A stretch of DNA of 34,791 bases. Source: Pseudophaeobacter leonis (GTDB taxonomy: Bacteria > Pseudomonadota > Alphaproteobacteria > Rhodobacterales > Rhodobacteraceae). Below are positions 1 to 9,540 of this stretch, in pieces (within the stretch, counting starts at the first letter, position 1; each line of letters opens with the position of its first letter). The stretch covers positions 1 to 34,791 of the forward strand of contig NZ_MWVJ01000050.1 in the NCBI RefSeq assembly GCF_002087335.1, given 5' to 3'. A model generated the notes under the pieces. That model was not told where the DNA came from and did no database searches. It saw only the letters and a program-made list of their open reading frames with translations. The translations under genes and the position numbers were made by a program.

Positions 1-1612
1 CTTCCTGGGTGATGGTATCACCAGAAACCATCCGCGCAATCTCATCAACCCGTTCGCTCTCATTCAGCGGCACCACTTCGGACAGGGTAATCCCGTCAGC
101 GACACGTTTTTGTACCCGCCAGTGGTGGCCGCCCTGGGCTGCAACCTGCGGCGAATGGGTGACCACAAGAACCTGCCCGGTGGCTGCAAGTGACTTGAGG
201 CGACGCCCCACCGCATCAGCTGTGGCACCACCAACGCCCCGGTCGATCTCATCAAAAATCAGCGTCTTGCTTTGATCATCGCCGCGCAGGCAGACCTTTA
301 GCGCCAGCAAAAAGCGGCTGAGTTCACCGCCAGAGGCAATTTTATTCAAGGGGCCTGACGGCGCACCCGGGTTGGTCGCGACAGTAAAGGCAACGCTATC
401 ATAGCCCTCAGGGCCGGGCTCGCCGGGCTCAACAAGGGTTTTGAAAACCGCCCGTTCCATTTTCAGCGGCGCCAGCTCTGCCATCACAGCCTGATCCAGC
501 GCCTGGGCATTGTCATGCCGGGCGGCACTCAGACGATCAGCCGAGGTCTGATAGGCAGCCTCGGCCCGCGTCAGGGCCGCTTGCTGATCCGCGAGATCAC
601 GATCCCCCGCATCCAGTGCAGCCAGTTTGCCGCGCAACACATCCGCATGCGACGCCAGCGCATCCGGCAACACTGCATATTTACGGGCCAGAGCGCGGAT
701 TTCAAACAGGCGGGCCTCGCAGTCTTCCAGATCGCTTGGGGTGAAATCGAGCCCTTCCAGCACCCGTTCCCCCCCGTCCTGGGCATCTCCCAACTCGATC
801 ATCGCGCGATTCACAGCGCTGAGAGGGGCAGTAAGCCCCGTCTCATCAGCGCCTTCAACCCCTTCAAGCCAACGCTGGGCCTCCCCCAAGGCGGCCTCTG
901 CCCCCTCGCTCAGCAAACTGTGCGCCCGCGCGATATCGCCGCGGATCCGTTCTGCCTGCTGCATCTGGCGGCGGCGCAGGTCCAGGGCTTCGTCTTCGCC
1001 CGCTTCAGGGCCAAGCTTGTCCAGCTCGGCCACCGCGTGACGCAGGAATTCTTCTTCGGCCCGCACAGCGTCCAGAGCCTCCTGGGTCGCCTGCACCGTT
1101 TTACGCGCCTTGGCCATCGTACTCCAGGCGAGGCGCGTCTGATCCAGCACCGCAGAAACAGAGGCAAAACTATCCAGCAACGCCCGGTGCCCACGCGGGT
1201 TCAGCAATCCGCGATCGTCATGTTGGCCGTGCAGCTCGACCAGTGTTTCGGACAGGCGCCGCAGCACCTCACCGGAACAGCGCCGGTCATTGACCCAGGC
1301 GGTTTTGCGGCCCTCGGCGGTGTTGACGCGGCGCAGCACCAGCTCTTCGCCACCGGGCCGGCCTGCCTCTTCGAGAATGTTATGCGCCGCATGGCCCGGG
1401 GCCAGATCAAATTCAGCAATCACCTCGCCCTGGGCAGCCCCCTGACGCACAAGTTCCGCGCGCCCCCGCCAGCCCAGCACAAAGCCAAGCGAATCCAACA
1501 GGATGGATTTGCCTGCCCCGGTCTCACCGGTCAGCACATTCAGGCCGGGCTGGAAGGCCAGCTCGAGGTGGTCGATGATCAAAAGATCGCGGATATCAAG
1601 TGCGCGTAGCAT
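1..1612 (-). CDS. recN: DNA repair protein RecN (3' end beyond window)
   Basis: RecN is an SMC-like ATPase that acts at DNA double-strand breaks in the cytoplasm. The frame is open from the ATG at 1612 to the window edge: 537 codons of a family that is usually about 550 residues, so only the last dozen or so are missing. Walker A GETGAGKS sits at residues 29-36. The ABC-type signature SGGELSRFLLALK, Walker B LIFDEIDRGVGG and the switch region VVTHSPQVAAQ follow near the C-terminus, with a long Ala/Glu/Arg-rich coiled-coil centre between the two ATPase halves. It lies 35 nt downstream of bamD, the usual alphaproteobacterial order. The codon phase at the start and at position 1 agree, so unlike most neighbours it has no net frameshift. 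Confidence 0.95.
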   Translation of the reverse strand, partial: MLRALDIRDLLIIDHLELAFQPGLNVLTGETGAGKSILLDSLGFVLGWRGRAELVRQGAAQGEVIAEFDLAPGHAAHNILEEAGRPGGEELVLRRVNTAEGRKTAWVNDRRCSGEVLRRLSETLVELHGQHDDRGLLNPRGHRALLDSFASVSAVLDQTRLAWSTMAKARKTVQATQEALDAVRAEEEFLRHAVAELDKLGPEAGEDEALDLRRRQMQQAERIRGDIARAHSLLSEGAEAALGEAQRWLEGVEGADETGLTAPLSAVNRAMIELGDAQDGGERVLEGLDFTPSDLEDCEARLFEIRALARKYAVLPDALASHADVLRGKLAALDAGDRDLADQQAALTRAEAAYQTSADRLSAARHDNAQALDQAVMAELAPLKMERAVFKTLVEPGEPGPEGYDSVAFTVATNPGAPSGPLNKIASGGELSRFLLALKVCLRGDDQSKTLIFDEIDRGVGGATADAVGRRLKSLAATGQVLVVTHSPQVAAQGGHHWRVQKRVADGITLSEVVPLNESERVDEIARMVSGDTITQE

Positions 1613-1647
1613 GGCCGGTCCCGTCGCCCCGTTCGGTCGTAAGGCCG

Positions 1648-2497
1648 TTACAGCCAGCGCCCTTTGATGGATTGACGATAAATCTGGCTCAGCCAGTTGT
1701 TGCCGCGATCCTTGAGCTTGAGCCCCTGAGATGTCAGCAACTTATAGCTATCCTCGTACCAATCGGTGGACTGATAGTTGTGGCCAAGAATGGCCCCCGC
1801 CGTCTGCGCCTCCTGGGTGAGACCCAGGGACAGATAGGCCTCAACAAGTCGGTGCAGGGCCTCGGCTGTGTGGCTGGTGGTCTGGAAATCCTCGACCACA
1901 ACCCGGAACCGGCTAATCGCCGAGGTATAGTGGCCACGCCGCAGGTAATAGCGGCCAATCTCCATCTCCTTGCCCGCGAGGTGATCAAAGGCCAGGTCAA
2001 ATTTCAGGATGGCAGAGGTGGCATATTCACTGTCGGGATAGACTTCGATCACCGTGCGCAGGGACTGCAGTGCCTGGAAGGTCAGGCCCTGGTCGCGGCC
2101 AACCTCGTCGATCTGGTCATAATAGCTGAGCGCCAGCAGATACTGCGCATACGCCGCATCTTCGTCGGTTGGGTAGAAATCGATATAGCGCTGCGCAGCC
2201 CCCCGGCTGCCTTCGTAGTTTTTGGCCTGATGATTGGCCAAAGGCCTGCATGATCAGGGCCTGTTTGGCATATTCGGAATAGGGATAAAGCCGTTCAATC
2301 TCGGAAAAATAAAAGGCAGCATCCTTGGTACGGCTGCGGGCCAGTTCAAATTCGCCACGCTCAAAAATCTGCTGCGGCGTAAAGCTTTCCAGCGGCACGG
2401 TCTGTTCCGCGGCGCCACCATCTCCGCCACATCCAGAGAGTGCTGCCATCAAAAGAGCCGCACCGATGAATTTGGCCCCTGTCTTGATGCCGATCAT
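1648..2497 (-). CDS. bamD: Outer membrane assembly lipoprotein BamD (one frameshift)
   Basis: BamD is the essential TPR lipoprotein of the BAM complex, which folds beta-barrel proteins into the outer membrane. The N-terminus is a lipoprotein signal with lipobox LSGC, so Cys23 would be acylated after signal cleavage. TPR-like helices follow (for example QQIFERGEFELARSRTKDA and AAAFYFSEIERLYP-type repeats), then the family block AAQRYIDFYPTDEDAAYAQY. The two halves lie in different frames. At about 2236-2241 the sequence reads TTTGGCCAAT where TTTGCCAAT would keep one frame, that is, one extra base. Corrected length is 282 residues, normal for the family. The ATG at 2497 has GAGG about ten bases upstream. 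Confidence 0.92.
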
Positions 2498-2690
2498 TAT
2501 GCCTAAACCTCACCGTCACTGACTTCCGGGTGTCATGCCCCGGGTTCTGCCCCGTTTAGCACATTCATCCGGCGTGCAAAACGCCTTTCACCCACTTCGC
2601 CCCCACTTGGCAGAGTTTGTTCAGGATGGTCAAGTCTGGCAAGCCTAAGACGCCACGCCGCAGGCAAAGCTCTGCCCCCAATACGCAAAT

Positions 2691-2710
2691 AGCCCCGCGA
2701 CAACGGGGCT
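2691..2710 (-). terminator. Possible terminator hairpin after lpxC
   Basis: In the bamD-lpxC gap (2498-2786) the minus strand reads AGCCCCG, a short loop, then CGGGGCT. This gives seven paired bases plus a G-U pair, followed by ATTTGCG. The T-run is weak, so it may only attenuate or stabilise the lpxC 3' end. I see nothing else convincing in this 289-bp gap. Confidence 0.35.
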
Positions 2711-2786
2711 TGAGCGTCACCATACCAGGAGGTGCGCAAACTAACGTCACTGTAAAAGAGGCTATGCCAGCACAGGCGCTGCCAGA

Positions 2787-3721
2787 TCAGGCGACGCGGC
2801 GGCTGTTGCTGGGAATTTCCGACCAGACAAGACCCTGTCCCGGCAGACGCGCTGTCATCGCCATGTCACAATCCACCCGGCGCACGGCACCTGGTGTCGC
2901 AAAGAGTTCGCGCAGCAAGGTGTTGGTCAGCGCATGACCAGCCCGGTCGCCGACGTAGCGCCCCAAAAGCGGGCCACCCGCCAACGCCAGATCTCCCAGC
3001 GCGTCCAGCATCTTATGGCGGACGGGCTCATCAGAATGACGCAGCCCTTCGCCGCTTTCGATCCGGGCGCCATCAAAGACAACAGCGTTTTCTCCAGGAA
3101 CACCGCCCAGAGCCAGACCATTGGCCTGCATTGTTTCGACATCAACGCGGCGGCAAAAGGTGCGGCTGTCACAGAGCTCACGTACAAACGCCCCGTTGCG
3201 CAGGTCCAGAACCCGGCTTTGGCGGCCAATGGCCTGCTCATCAAAGTCGATATGAAATTCAATCATAAGGCGATCACAAGGCAGCAGCGTTGCCGTGGCA
3301 CCGTCCTTGGTTACAGTCACAGGTTTCAGCACTTCAATGGCCGAAACTGGTGTCCCAAGACGGTGAATGCCCTGCCCCATAATACCGCGAACGAACTGCG
3401 CCGAAGAGCCATCAAGGATCGGAACTTCGGGGCCATCAAGCTCAACCAGCGCATTGTGGATACCGCAGCCAGCCAGCGCCGCCATCACATGTTCAACCGT
3501 TGAAACCGAAGCACCAGCAGCATTGCCAGTCGGGTGCAAAGCGCCGTGCGCTCCACATGGTCCCACAAGGCGGGAACAAGCGTGTTGCCCAAAGCATTGT
3601 CTGTGCGTTAGAAAACGATGCCGTGCCCCGCCGCAGCCGGGTTGATCACCAGCCGCGCCATTTGACCTGAATGCAGTCCGACCCCTTCAAATGCCACTGA
3701 TGCTTTAAGCGTATTTTGCAC
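2787..3721 (-). CDS. lpxC: UDP-3-O-acyl-GlcNAc deacetylase LpxC (one frameshift, one in-frame stop)
   Basis: LpxC is the zinc deacetylase of the committed step of lipid A synthesis, in the cytoplasm. Zinc-ligand and catalytic motifs are present: SVSTVEHVMAALAG, HKMLDALGDLALAG and the downstream GHALTNTLLREL. I place the start at the GTG at 3721 (reads VQNTLKASVAFEGVGLHSGQ), with AGGAG six bases upstream. Two lesions break it. A TAA at 3608-3610 follows GHGIVF, where relatives have a residue before RTD. One base is then missing near 3527: CTGGCAATG is seen where CTGGGCAATG would give RLGNAAGASV. Corrected length is 311 residues, normal for the family. LpxC is essential in nearly all Gram-negatives, so I think the lesions are sequence errors. 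Confidence 0.9.
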
Positions 3722-3883
3722 CTTGTGCTCCTGATCACCATGTCCGACGTCATGCGCCGTGTTGCCAAGACAGGTAAGGAGTTCACAAAAAAGCCACAAC
3801 TCAATCTTTGTAACGGATTGAAACATCCCTGTAACAGATCGGCAAAACACTGCTGAGACAAGGGTAAAATACTGTTATAAAAC

Positions 3884-3935
3884 GAAAAAAGGCCGCCCGA
3901 AGGCGACCTCTTAATCTTTATTAGTGAAAGATTAA
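3884..3935 (-). terminator. Tandem hairpins and Rho-independent terminator of ftsZ
   Basis: On the minus strand a GC-rich stem AGGTCGCC / GGCGGCCT (3890-3897 with 3902-3909, one G-U pair) has a TTCG tetraloop and is followed by TTTTTTCG. This is a textbook intrinsic terminator. Just before it, TTAATCTTT / AAAGATTAA (3911-3919 with 3927-3935) is a perfect 9-bp inverted repeat that overlaps the ftsZ stop codon at 3932-3934. The remaining gap to lpxC (3722-3883) shows no gene. Confidence 0.85.
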
Positions 3936-5631
3936 TTTGCTTGGCGGCGCAGGAAAGCCGGAATTTCGATACGATCCTGCTCTTCTTCGGCCTGTTGTTG
4001 CTGAACTGGCTGCGGTTGCGGCTGTGGCGCCACGGCCTGCTGCTGGACCGGAGGCTGCTGGCGGACCGGCTGCGGCTTGGCTGCCGCCTGCGCTTCGGCA
4101 GCACTGCCTGTCATCCGGTGGATCAGCGAGTTCAGACCAAAGCGACGTTGCTCGGACTGAGGCTCAGACTGCTGGCCACCCGGTGCAGAGGCAACAGGGC
4201 GCTGCTGCTGTGGCTGCGCCAAAGACTGCTGTCCCTGAGCCCGCGCTGCTGCGGCCTGAAGACGCACGATAGCATCCGCAGAGGGTGTTCCGGGGGCTGG
4301 TGCCTTTGGTGCGACAAACGATGCTTCCGGAGGACCATCCGCCACATCGACCTGCGGCTGGAACGCCGGAACCTGCGGCTGATAGGCCGGCTGTGGCAAG
4401 CCATCGCTGCCCATATCCTCGATATCCTCAAAGACCTCATCGACCTGGTCGTGGACTGCACCTTGCTGCGCATCGAGACCTTCAAACAGCGAAGGTTCCT
4501 GCGCTGCTGGAGCGGCGGCAGTGACTGCAACAGCCTCCGCAACCTCTGGCTGCGCGACAGGAGCATGCAATTCCAGCGGGGCCGGACGCGCCTGCTCAAC
4601 ACTGACGGCTTTTTTCAACGGAGCCGACATCGGACGGCGCGGCACCGGGATTTCAGTCATGACTTCGGTGGCGTCGATACCGGTCGCAACCACAGAAACG
4701 CGCATCTTGCCTTCCATGGCGGTATCCAGGGTCGAGCCAACAATGATATTCGCCTCTGGATCCACTTCTTCACGGATCCGGTTGGCGGCCTCGTCCAGCT
4801 CAAACAAGGTCAGGTCATGGGCGCCGGTGATATTGATTAGAACACCCTTGGCCCCACGCAGGCTGATTTCGTCGAGCAAGGGGTTGGCGATGGCTTTTTC
4901 AGCCGCCTGAACCGCGCGATCTTCGCCCTCGGCCTCACCTGTGCCCATCATCGCCTTGCCCATCTCGTCCATCACGGCGCGCACATCGGCAAAATCGAGG
5001 TTGATCAGGCCCGGACGGACCATCAGATCGGTCACACCCTTGACGCCCTGATACAGCACGTCATCCGCCATCGAGAAGGCCTCGGTGAAGGTGGTCTTTT
5101 CATTGGCCAGACGGAACAGGTTCTGGTTTGGAATGATGATAAGCGTATCAACGACCTTTTGCAGGGCTTCGACACCCTCCTCGGCCTGACGCATCCGCTT
5201 GTGGCCCTCAAACTGGAAGGGCTTGGTCACGACGCCAACTGTCAGCACGCCAAGTTCGCGTGCCGCCTGGGCAATAATCGGAGCCGCACCGGTTCCGGTG
5301 CCACCGCCCATACCGGCGGTAATAAAGCACATGTGCGCGCCAGCCAGATGGTCAACGATCTGCTCAATGCTTTCTTCAGCTGAGGCAGAGCCAACGGATG
5401 GACGCGCCCCGGCGCCAAGACCTTCGGTGACTTTCACACCCAGTTGAATACGGCTGGTTGCCGCGTTTTGCTGCAGGGCCTGAGCATCGGTATTGGCCAC
5501 GACAAAGTCGACGCCTTCCAGCTCTTTGCGATCATATTGTTGACCGCGTTGCCACCGGCGCCACCGACACCGAACACGGTGATCTTAGGGGCCAGTTCTT
5601 CCTGCCCGGGCATCGAAAGGTTCAATGTCAT
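3932..5631 (-). CDS. ftsZ: Cell division protein FtsZ (one frameshift)
   Basis: FtsZ is the tubulin-like GTPase that forms the Z ring. Visible are the N-terminal [19 protein letters not shown], the GTP signature [12 protein letters not shown] near residue 107, the T7 loop NLDFADV, and the C-terminal conserved peptide [12 protein letters not shown] that binds FtsA and other partners. A linker of roughly 200 residues, rich in Pro, Gln and Ala, lies between the GTPase core and that peptide. This is typical of alphaproteobacteria and makes the protein 566 residues. One base is missing near 5524-5527: the minus strand has AAAGAG where AAAAGAG would give [16 protein letters not shown]. The ATG at 5631 follows GGAAAGAGC. 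The gene stands between a 376-bp gap from ftsA and its own terminator, so it can probably be transcribed separately. Confidence 0.95.
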
Positions 5632-6007
5632 GCTCTTTCCGCCTGTATTTCAGCCCTCCCGCAAGGGCTATTCCTGTGTTTTCCGCCTCAATCTTACCGT
5701 GATGGCGGAGTCTCGTCATCCTAAAAAACGAAATACGCCACAAAATGTGGCCCATTCCTATGGGCAAGCCCGCAGAATTTCGCTCATCCCAGCAGATCTG
5801 GTAGAACAATGGGTAGCACAACACAAAAGAACACAGGCTCCGGCAAAAAGCCGAAGGTCACATAGTCTACTTATTATTGTTGCCCACTGCTCGGCATACT
5901 GGTGTCACTTTTTGTGACTATTAAATCTTTATTACCCTGTTTTATCAGCCCTGTCACCCAAATCACCTAAGGTTTCTTCCACAGGCTGGGGATATTTTTC
6001 AGAGCTG
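5632..6007. promoter_or_regulatory. ftsA-ftsZ intergenic region with palindromes (likely ftsZ promoter region)
   Basis: This 376-bp AT-rich gap has no supported gene. It contains several inverted repeats: GTCAC-TTTTT-GTGAC at 5904-5918, CCACA-AAA-TGTGG at 5738-5750, AGCCCT / AGGGCT at 5652-5669 close to the ftsZ start, and CTTCGGC-TTTTT-GCCGGAG near 5833-5853 (minus-strand reading). TTAA-N7-TTAC at 5921-5935 matches the CtrA consensus TTAA-N7-TTAA at 7 of 8 positions. An ftsZ-specific promoter here is an inference; I could not find a clear -35/-10 pair. Confidence 0.45.
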
Positions 6008-7342
6008 TTACCAATTATCCCTAAACCAGCGCACAGCACGACTGAGCGAGCGCCCATGGTTCCGGTCAACCGGGGTTTCAAAATCCCACCATTCATCCTG
6101 CGGATGGGCGGCAAACAGGCTAAGGCCAACTGCAGCGGCAAAGCCCGGACCTGTGGCCGATTGCGGCAAGCCGTGCACACGCAGGGGTCGACCCAGGCGC
6201 ACCTGTTGTCCAAGAATGCGCGTGGCCAGACCGTCCAGCCCGAGGATCTGGCTGGAGCCGCCCGTCAGGACAATTTGCTGGCTCGGCAGGTATTCAAAAC
6301 CGGCAGCGTCAAGCCGGGTGCCCACCTCTTCGAGAATTTCCTCAACCCGCGGCCGCATGATGCCAATCAGCTCGGCCCGGCTCACGGTGCGACGATCATG
6401 TCCCCAGCCACCGGTATCACCGCCGATATCAATCATGTCACGATCATCAACGCCGGTTGCATGCACGCCACCGCAAAAGGTCTTGATGCGTTCGGCATTG
6501 GCCATCGGCACACCCAGCCCCATCGAGATATCGCTAGTAATGTGGTCGCCCCCCATGCGGACCGCATCCGCATAGATCATGTGCTTTTTCATAAAGACCG
6601 AAATCGAGGTCGAGCCGCCCCCCATGTCAATACAGGCCGCGCCCAGTTCCTGTTCATCCTCAACCAGTGCGGCATAGCCCAAGGCATAGGCCGACGAGGC
6701 AATCCCCGCCAGTTCCAGATCACAGCGCTGAATGCAGCGCACCAGATTTTGCACCGTTCCGGTATCCACCGTCAGCATATGCATATCCACCGCCAGGGTC
6801 TGCCCCAGCTGGCCGCGCGGATCCTCAAGACCCGACCGGTTGTCGAGGGCAAAATTCACCGGCTGCGCATGCAGCACCTCGCGCCCGGCGCCATATTCAG
6901 GCACCTCACAGGCGGCTAAAACCTGCGCGATCTCGGACTCAGAGACCTCCTGGCCTTCCAGCTCCAGCTTGGCGTCCAGTCCATAAGAGCGCGGATTGGC
7001 GCCAGAGAAGCTGGCAATCACATGGTCGACCCGCACCCCAGCCATCTTTCGCGCCGCCTGAACGGCGGTGCGCACGGCGCGTTCGGCCTCTTCCATGGCG
7101 GCGATTTCGCCAAATTGCACCCCGCGGGAACGGGTGGTGGCGGCACCAATGACCCGGAAGCCCGACTGCCCGGCAAGTGAGCCGATAGAGTTGTCTGCGC
7201 TCAGACGTCCGGTGCCATCAAACCGCAGAACCAGGCAGGCTATCTTTGAGCTGCCGATGTCCAGAATGGCCACCACCCCCCGTTGCATCGCCTGACGACG
7301 CATTTGCCGCATCGCGCGCTGGGACTGATAAAGATCCGTCAT
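6008..7342 (-). CDS. ftsA: Cell division protein FtsA
   Basis: FtsA is the actin-like ATPase that tethers FtsZ to the membrane and recruits later division proteins. The frame is intact. The phosphate-1 motif VAILDIGSSKIACLVL lies near residues 23-38, domain 1C follows, then the phosphate-2 region ACIDMGGGSTSISVFM and the adenosine motif VLTGGSSQILGL. The protein ends in the amphipathic membrane-targeting helix SRAVRWFRDNW. I choose the ATG at 7342 (MTDLYQSQRAM; 444 residues) over an upstream in-frame GTG at 7354. It starts one base after the corrected ftsQ stop, and GAGGGTGG lies at a workable distance. Confidence 0.95.
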   Translation of the reverse strand: MTDLYQSQRAMRQMRRQAMQRGVVAILDIGSSKIACLVLRFDGTGRLSADNSIGSLAGQSGFRVIGAATTRSRGVQFGEIAAMEEAERAVRTAVQAARKMAGVRVDHVIASFSGANPRSYGLDAKLELEGQEVSESEIAQVLAACEVPEYGAGREVLHAQPVNFALDNRSGLEDPRGQLGQTLAVDMHMLTVDTGTVQNLVRCIQRCDLELAGIASSAYALGYAALVEDEQELGAACIDMGGGSTSISVFMKKHMIYADAVRMGGDHITSDISMGLGVPMANAERIKTFCGGVHATGVDDRDMIDIGGDTGGWGHDRRTVSRAELIGIMRPRVEEILEEVGTRLDAAGFEYLPSQQIVLTGGSSQILGLDGLATRILGQQVRLGRPLRVHGLPQSATGPGFAAAVGLSLFAAHPQDEWWDFETPVDRNHGRSLSRAVRWFRDNW

Positions 7343-7343
7343 C

Positions 7344-8235
7344 TTACAATCCACCCTCGTTCAATTCTCTGATCCGCCACCAGTTTTCCACTGCATTCTC
7401 CGTCATTCGGACTGTCGGCCGCGCCGCAATCCGCATATCCACCACCGCGACATCGCGCTCCAGCAGATCCTGTACTTCACTCACCACAATCAACCCGCTC
7501 CAGGGCCGGAATAGGCTTGATCGCAGGCAACATAATGCGTTGCCCCCGGTCCAGCACCACATCCCAACGGCGCTCGCCGATGCGCACCAAACCGCGAAGA
7601 CGGCTGCCAAGAGGCCGCGCCGTAGCTATCAGCTGCAGCGCCTCATCGGCCATGAGGTTGGCTGAGCGGCCAGCAATCAGCGGCAATTCGGGGTTCATCG
7701 CCCGCCGTCCCAGCTCGGCGACATGCGCGCCGGTTTCGTCCAGCAAGGCCAGGCCTTCGTAATTGCGCCAGATCAGAGCAGGCACGCGCTCTTCCAGGTC
7801 GATCTGCAAAATCCCGCCGGGACGAATACGCACATCGGCGGATTTCACCGGATCAAGCGCCTCGATCTGGGTGCGGATCTGCGCCAGGTCCAGATCAAAA
7901 GAGCTCACCGGGAAATCCAGCGGCAGCACTTCGCGCACGTCTTGTGCGACGCTGGCACCGGCGCCATCAATGGCCATAACATTGACCATGAACTCCGGAC
8001 GCTCTTCGATCGAGGCGCGGATGGAACTCATGGCCTCCTGCACCATGTCCCGCCGTCCGGCATCCGCAAGAACGGCGCCAGCCGCCGCAACAGCCAGGCA
8101 CAGCGGCACGCCGAACTTGAGCCCAAAGCGAATGCCCGGGGTCAGCATCCAGCGCTGCAGCCGGTATTTCAGGCGCGAAGGCGCCGGGTCGGCCTGTGCG
8201 GACCGGCGCAGGATCCGTGCCTTTAGCGCCCGCAT
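7344..8235 (-). CDS. ftsQ: Cell division protein FtsQ (one frameshift)
   Basis: FtsQ is the bitopic divisome protein that binds FtsL/FtsB and carries a periplasmic POTRA domain. A basic cytoplasmic N-terminus ([14 protein letters not shown]) precedes one membrane helix around residues 37-57 ([20 protein letters not shown]). The POTRA region and the FtsQ domain with [20 protein letters not shown] and [15 protein letters not shown] follow. One extra base near 7492 (GGGTTGATTG for GGGTGATTG) moves the last third to another frame, where it continues [20 protein letters not shown] and ends RELNEGGL. Corrected length is 296 residues. The ATG at 8235 has GAGG eight bases upstream and overlaps the end of ddl by 13 bp, suggesting translational coupling. 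Confidence 0.92.
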
Positions 8236-9141
8236 GATGCATCCTCGACCAAAGCAGCACAGAGCGCCCCAAAAGAAAGACCACAATGGGCCGCCTGTTC
8301 CGGCGCCAGCGAGGTGGGGGTCATGCCCGGCTGGTTGTTGGTCTCAAGCAGGATCAGCCCCTCGGGGCCTTTGGTTTCATCCCAGCGAATATCGGTCCGG
8401 CTAAGACCGCGACAGCCAAGCGCCTGATGCGCCCGCAGCGCATATTCAAGGCAGAGGGCGCGAATATCTCGTGGCAGATCGGCCGGGATCACGTGGCGTG
8501 AGCCACCGGGTTTGTATTTTGCGTCATAGTCATACCAGCCCTCCGTCAGGATATCGGTGACCTCAAGCGCACGATCCCCCAGCACGGAAACGCTGAGCTC
8601 ACGGCCCGGGGCAAAGGCCTCCACCAGAACCTCGTCCGGCATATCGGGCGACAGCTGAGGCGGACCATTGGCCGCCTCATGAACCAGATAGATACCGACG
8701 CTGGAGCCTTCGTTGTTGGGCTTGACCACATAGGGCGGTGCCATGACATGCGCTGCCATCACGGCGTCCCTGGCAAACAGCCCGCTGGGCGCGATCGGCA
8801 GCCCAGCCTGCTGAAACACCATTTTGCTGCGCTGCTTGTCCATCGCCAGGGCTGACGCCAGAACACCTGAATGGGTGTAGGGCATCCCCATCCACTCCAG
8901 CAGTCCCTGAACGCAGCCGTCCTCACCCCAGCGGCCATGCAGGGCGTTGAAGACGACATCCGGTTTGCACTCTGCAAGCTGCGCATAGAGGTCCGGACCC
9001 GCGTCCAGCTCTGTTACGTCATACCCTCACCCCGTAGTGCGGCTGCGCATTCACGCCCACTGGACAAAGAGCCCTCGCGTTCTGCCGAGGGCCCGCCCAA
9101 TAGTACCGCCACTTTCGGAGTGTTCTGCTCGACTCACCCAC
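8223..9141 (-). CDS. ddl: D-alanine--D-alanine ligase (two frameshifts)
   Basis: This ATP-grasp ligase makes D-Ala-D-Ala for MurF. Recognised blocks, in order, are [84 protein letters not shown] and the catalytic/Mg-binding [15 protein letters not shown]. One base is missing near 9021: GAGGGTATGACG is seen where GAGGGTTATGACG would read [13 protein letters not shown] second missing base near 9120 (probably in a C run) would join a GTG start at 9141, with GAGG seven bases upstream, to PKVAVLLGG. The exact start is therefore uncertain; a later GTG within that block is the alternative. Corrected length is about 306 residues, normal for Ddl. Confidence 0.88.
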
Positions 9142-9540
9142 GATAGCGCCTCAAAATTGTCGGGCTTTTCGCCCTTGGTTATTGGAGCCGGAAAATGGCC
9201 CGCATATTCATCGGGTCGTTGCCCGTTTTTGACCGGAGTTAACACCCCTGATTTTTCGACAGGATCATACAATATGACCCCACCTGCCCGTCAAGCAGCT
9301 GCCTGGGCTGCTGGAGAGCGTATTTCGCAGCTCTGGCGTGGCACCGGCCCTGACAAGACCCCAGTCCTGACTGGCATCCCTGCGCCATCATAGCGCCACA
9401 AGTCTTACCGGCTTATTAACGCTGCCTTTACCATGTTAAAGATCTGTCCTGCCAGCCTGTTACAACAGTCAAACACCTGACAACACCCTCAGAATATCGC
9501 AATGGTTTGAAAAACCTATGAGTTTCAGGATGTCACGGTG
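9142..9540. other. murB-ddl gap, no gene seen
   Basis: These 399 bp carry no frame I can support on either strand. Besides the candidate ddl promoter there are small hairpins close to ddl (GGGC-GAAAA-GCCC on the minus strand near 9165-9177). The length suggests that ddl starts a sub-operon with ftsQ and ftsA. Confidence 0.5.
9264..9294 (-). promoter_or_regulatory. Candidate promoter for ddl-ftsQ-ftsA
   Basis: On the minus strand TTGACG (9289-9294) and TATGAT (9264-9269) resemble sigma-70 -35 and -10 hexamers (5 of 6 matches each), but the spacer of 19 bp is longer than ideal. It lies about 120 bp upstream of the proposed ddl start in an otherwise empty gap. Confidence 0.35.

Noticed and set aside
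515..1609. Long open frame on the plus strand opposite recN
   Set aside because: It is a codon-bias shadow of recN in GC-rich DNA; no family motif, no ribosome site. Similar long plus-strand frames opposite the permease, murC and mraY were rejected for the same reason.
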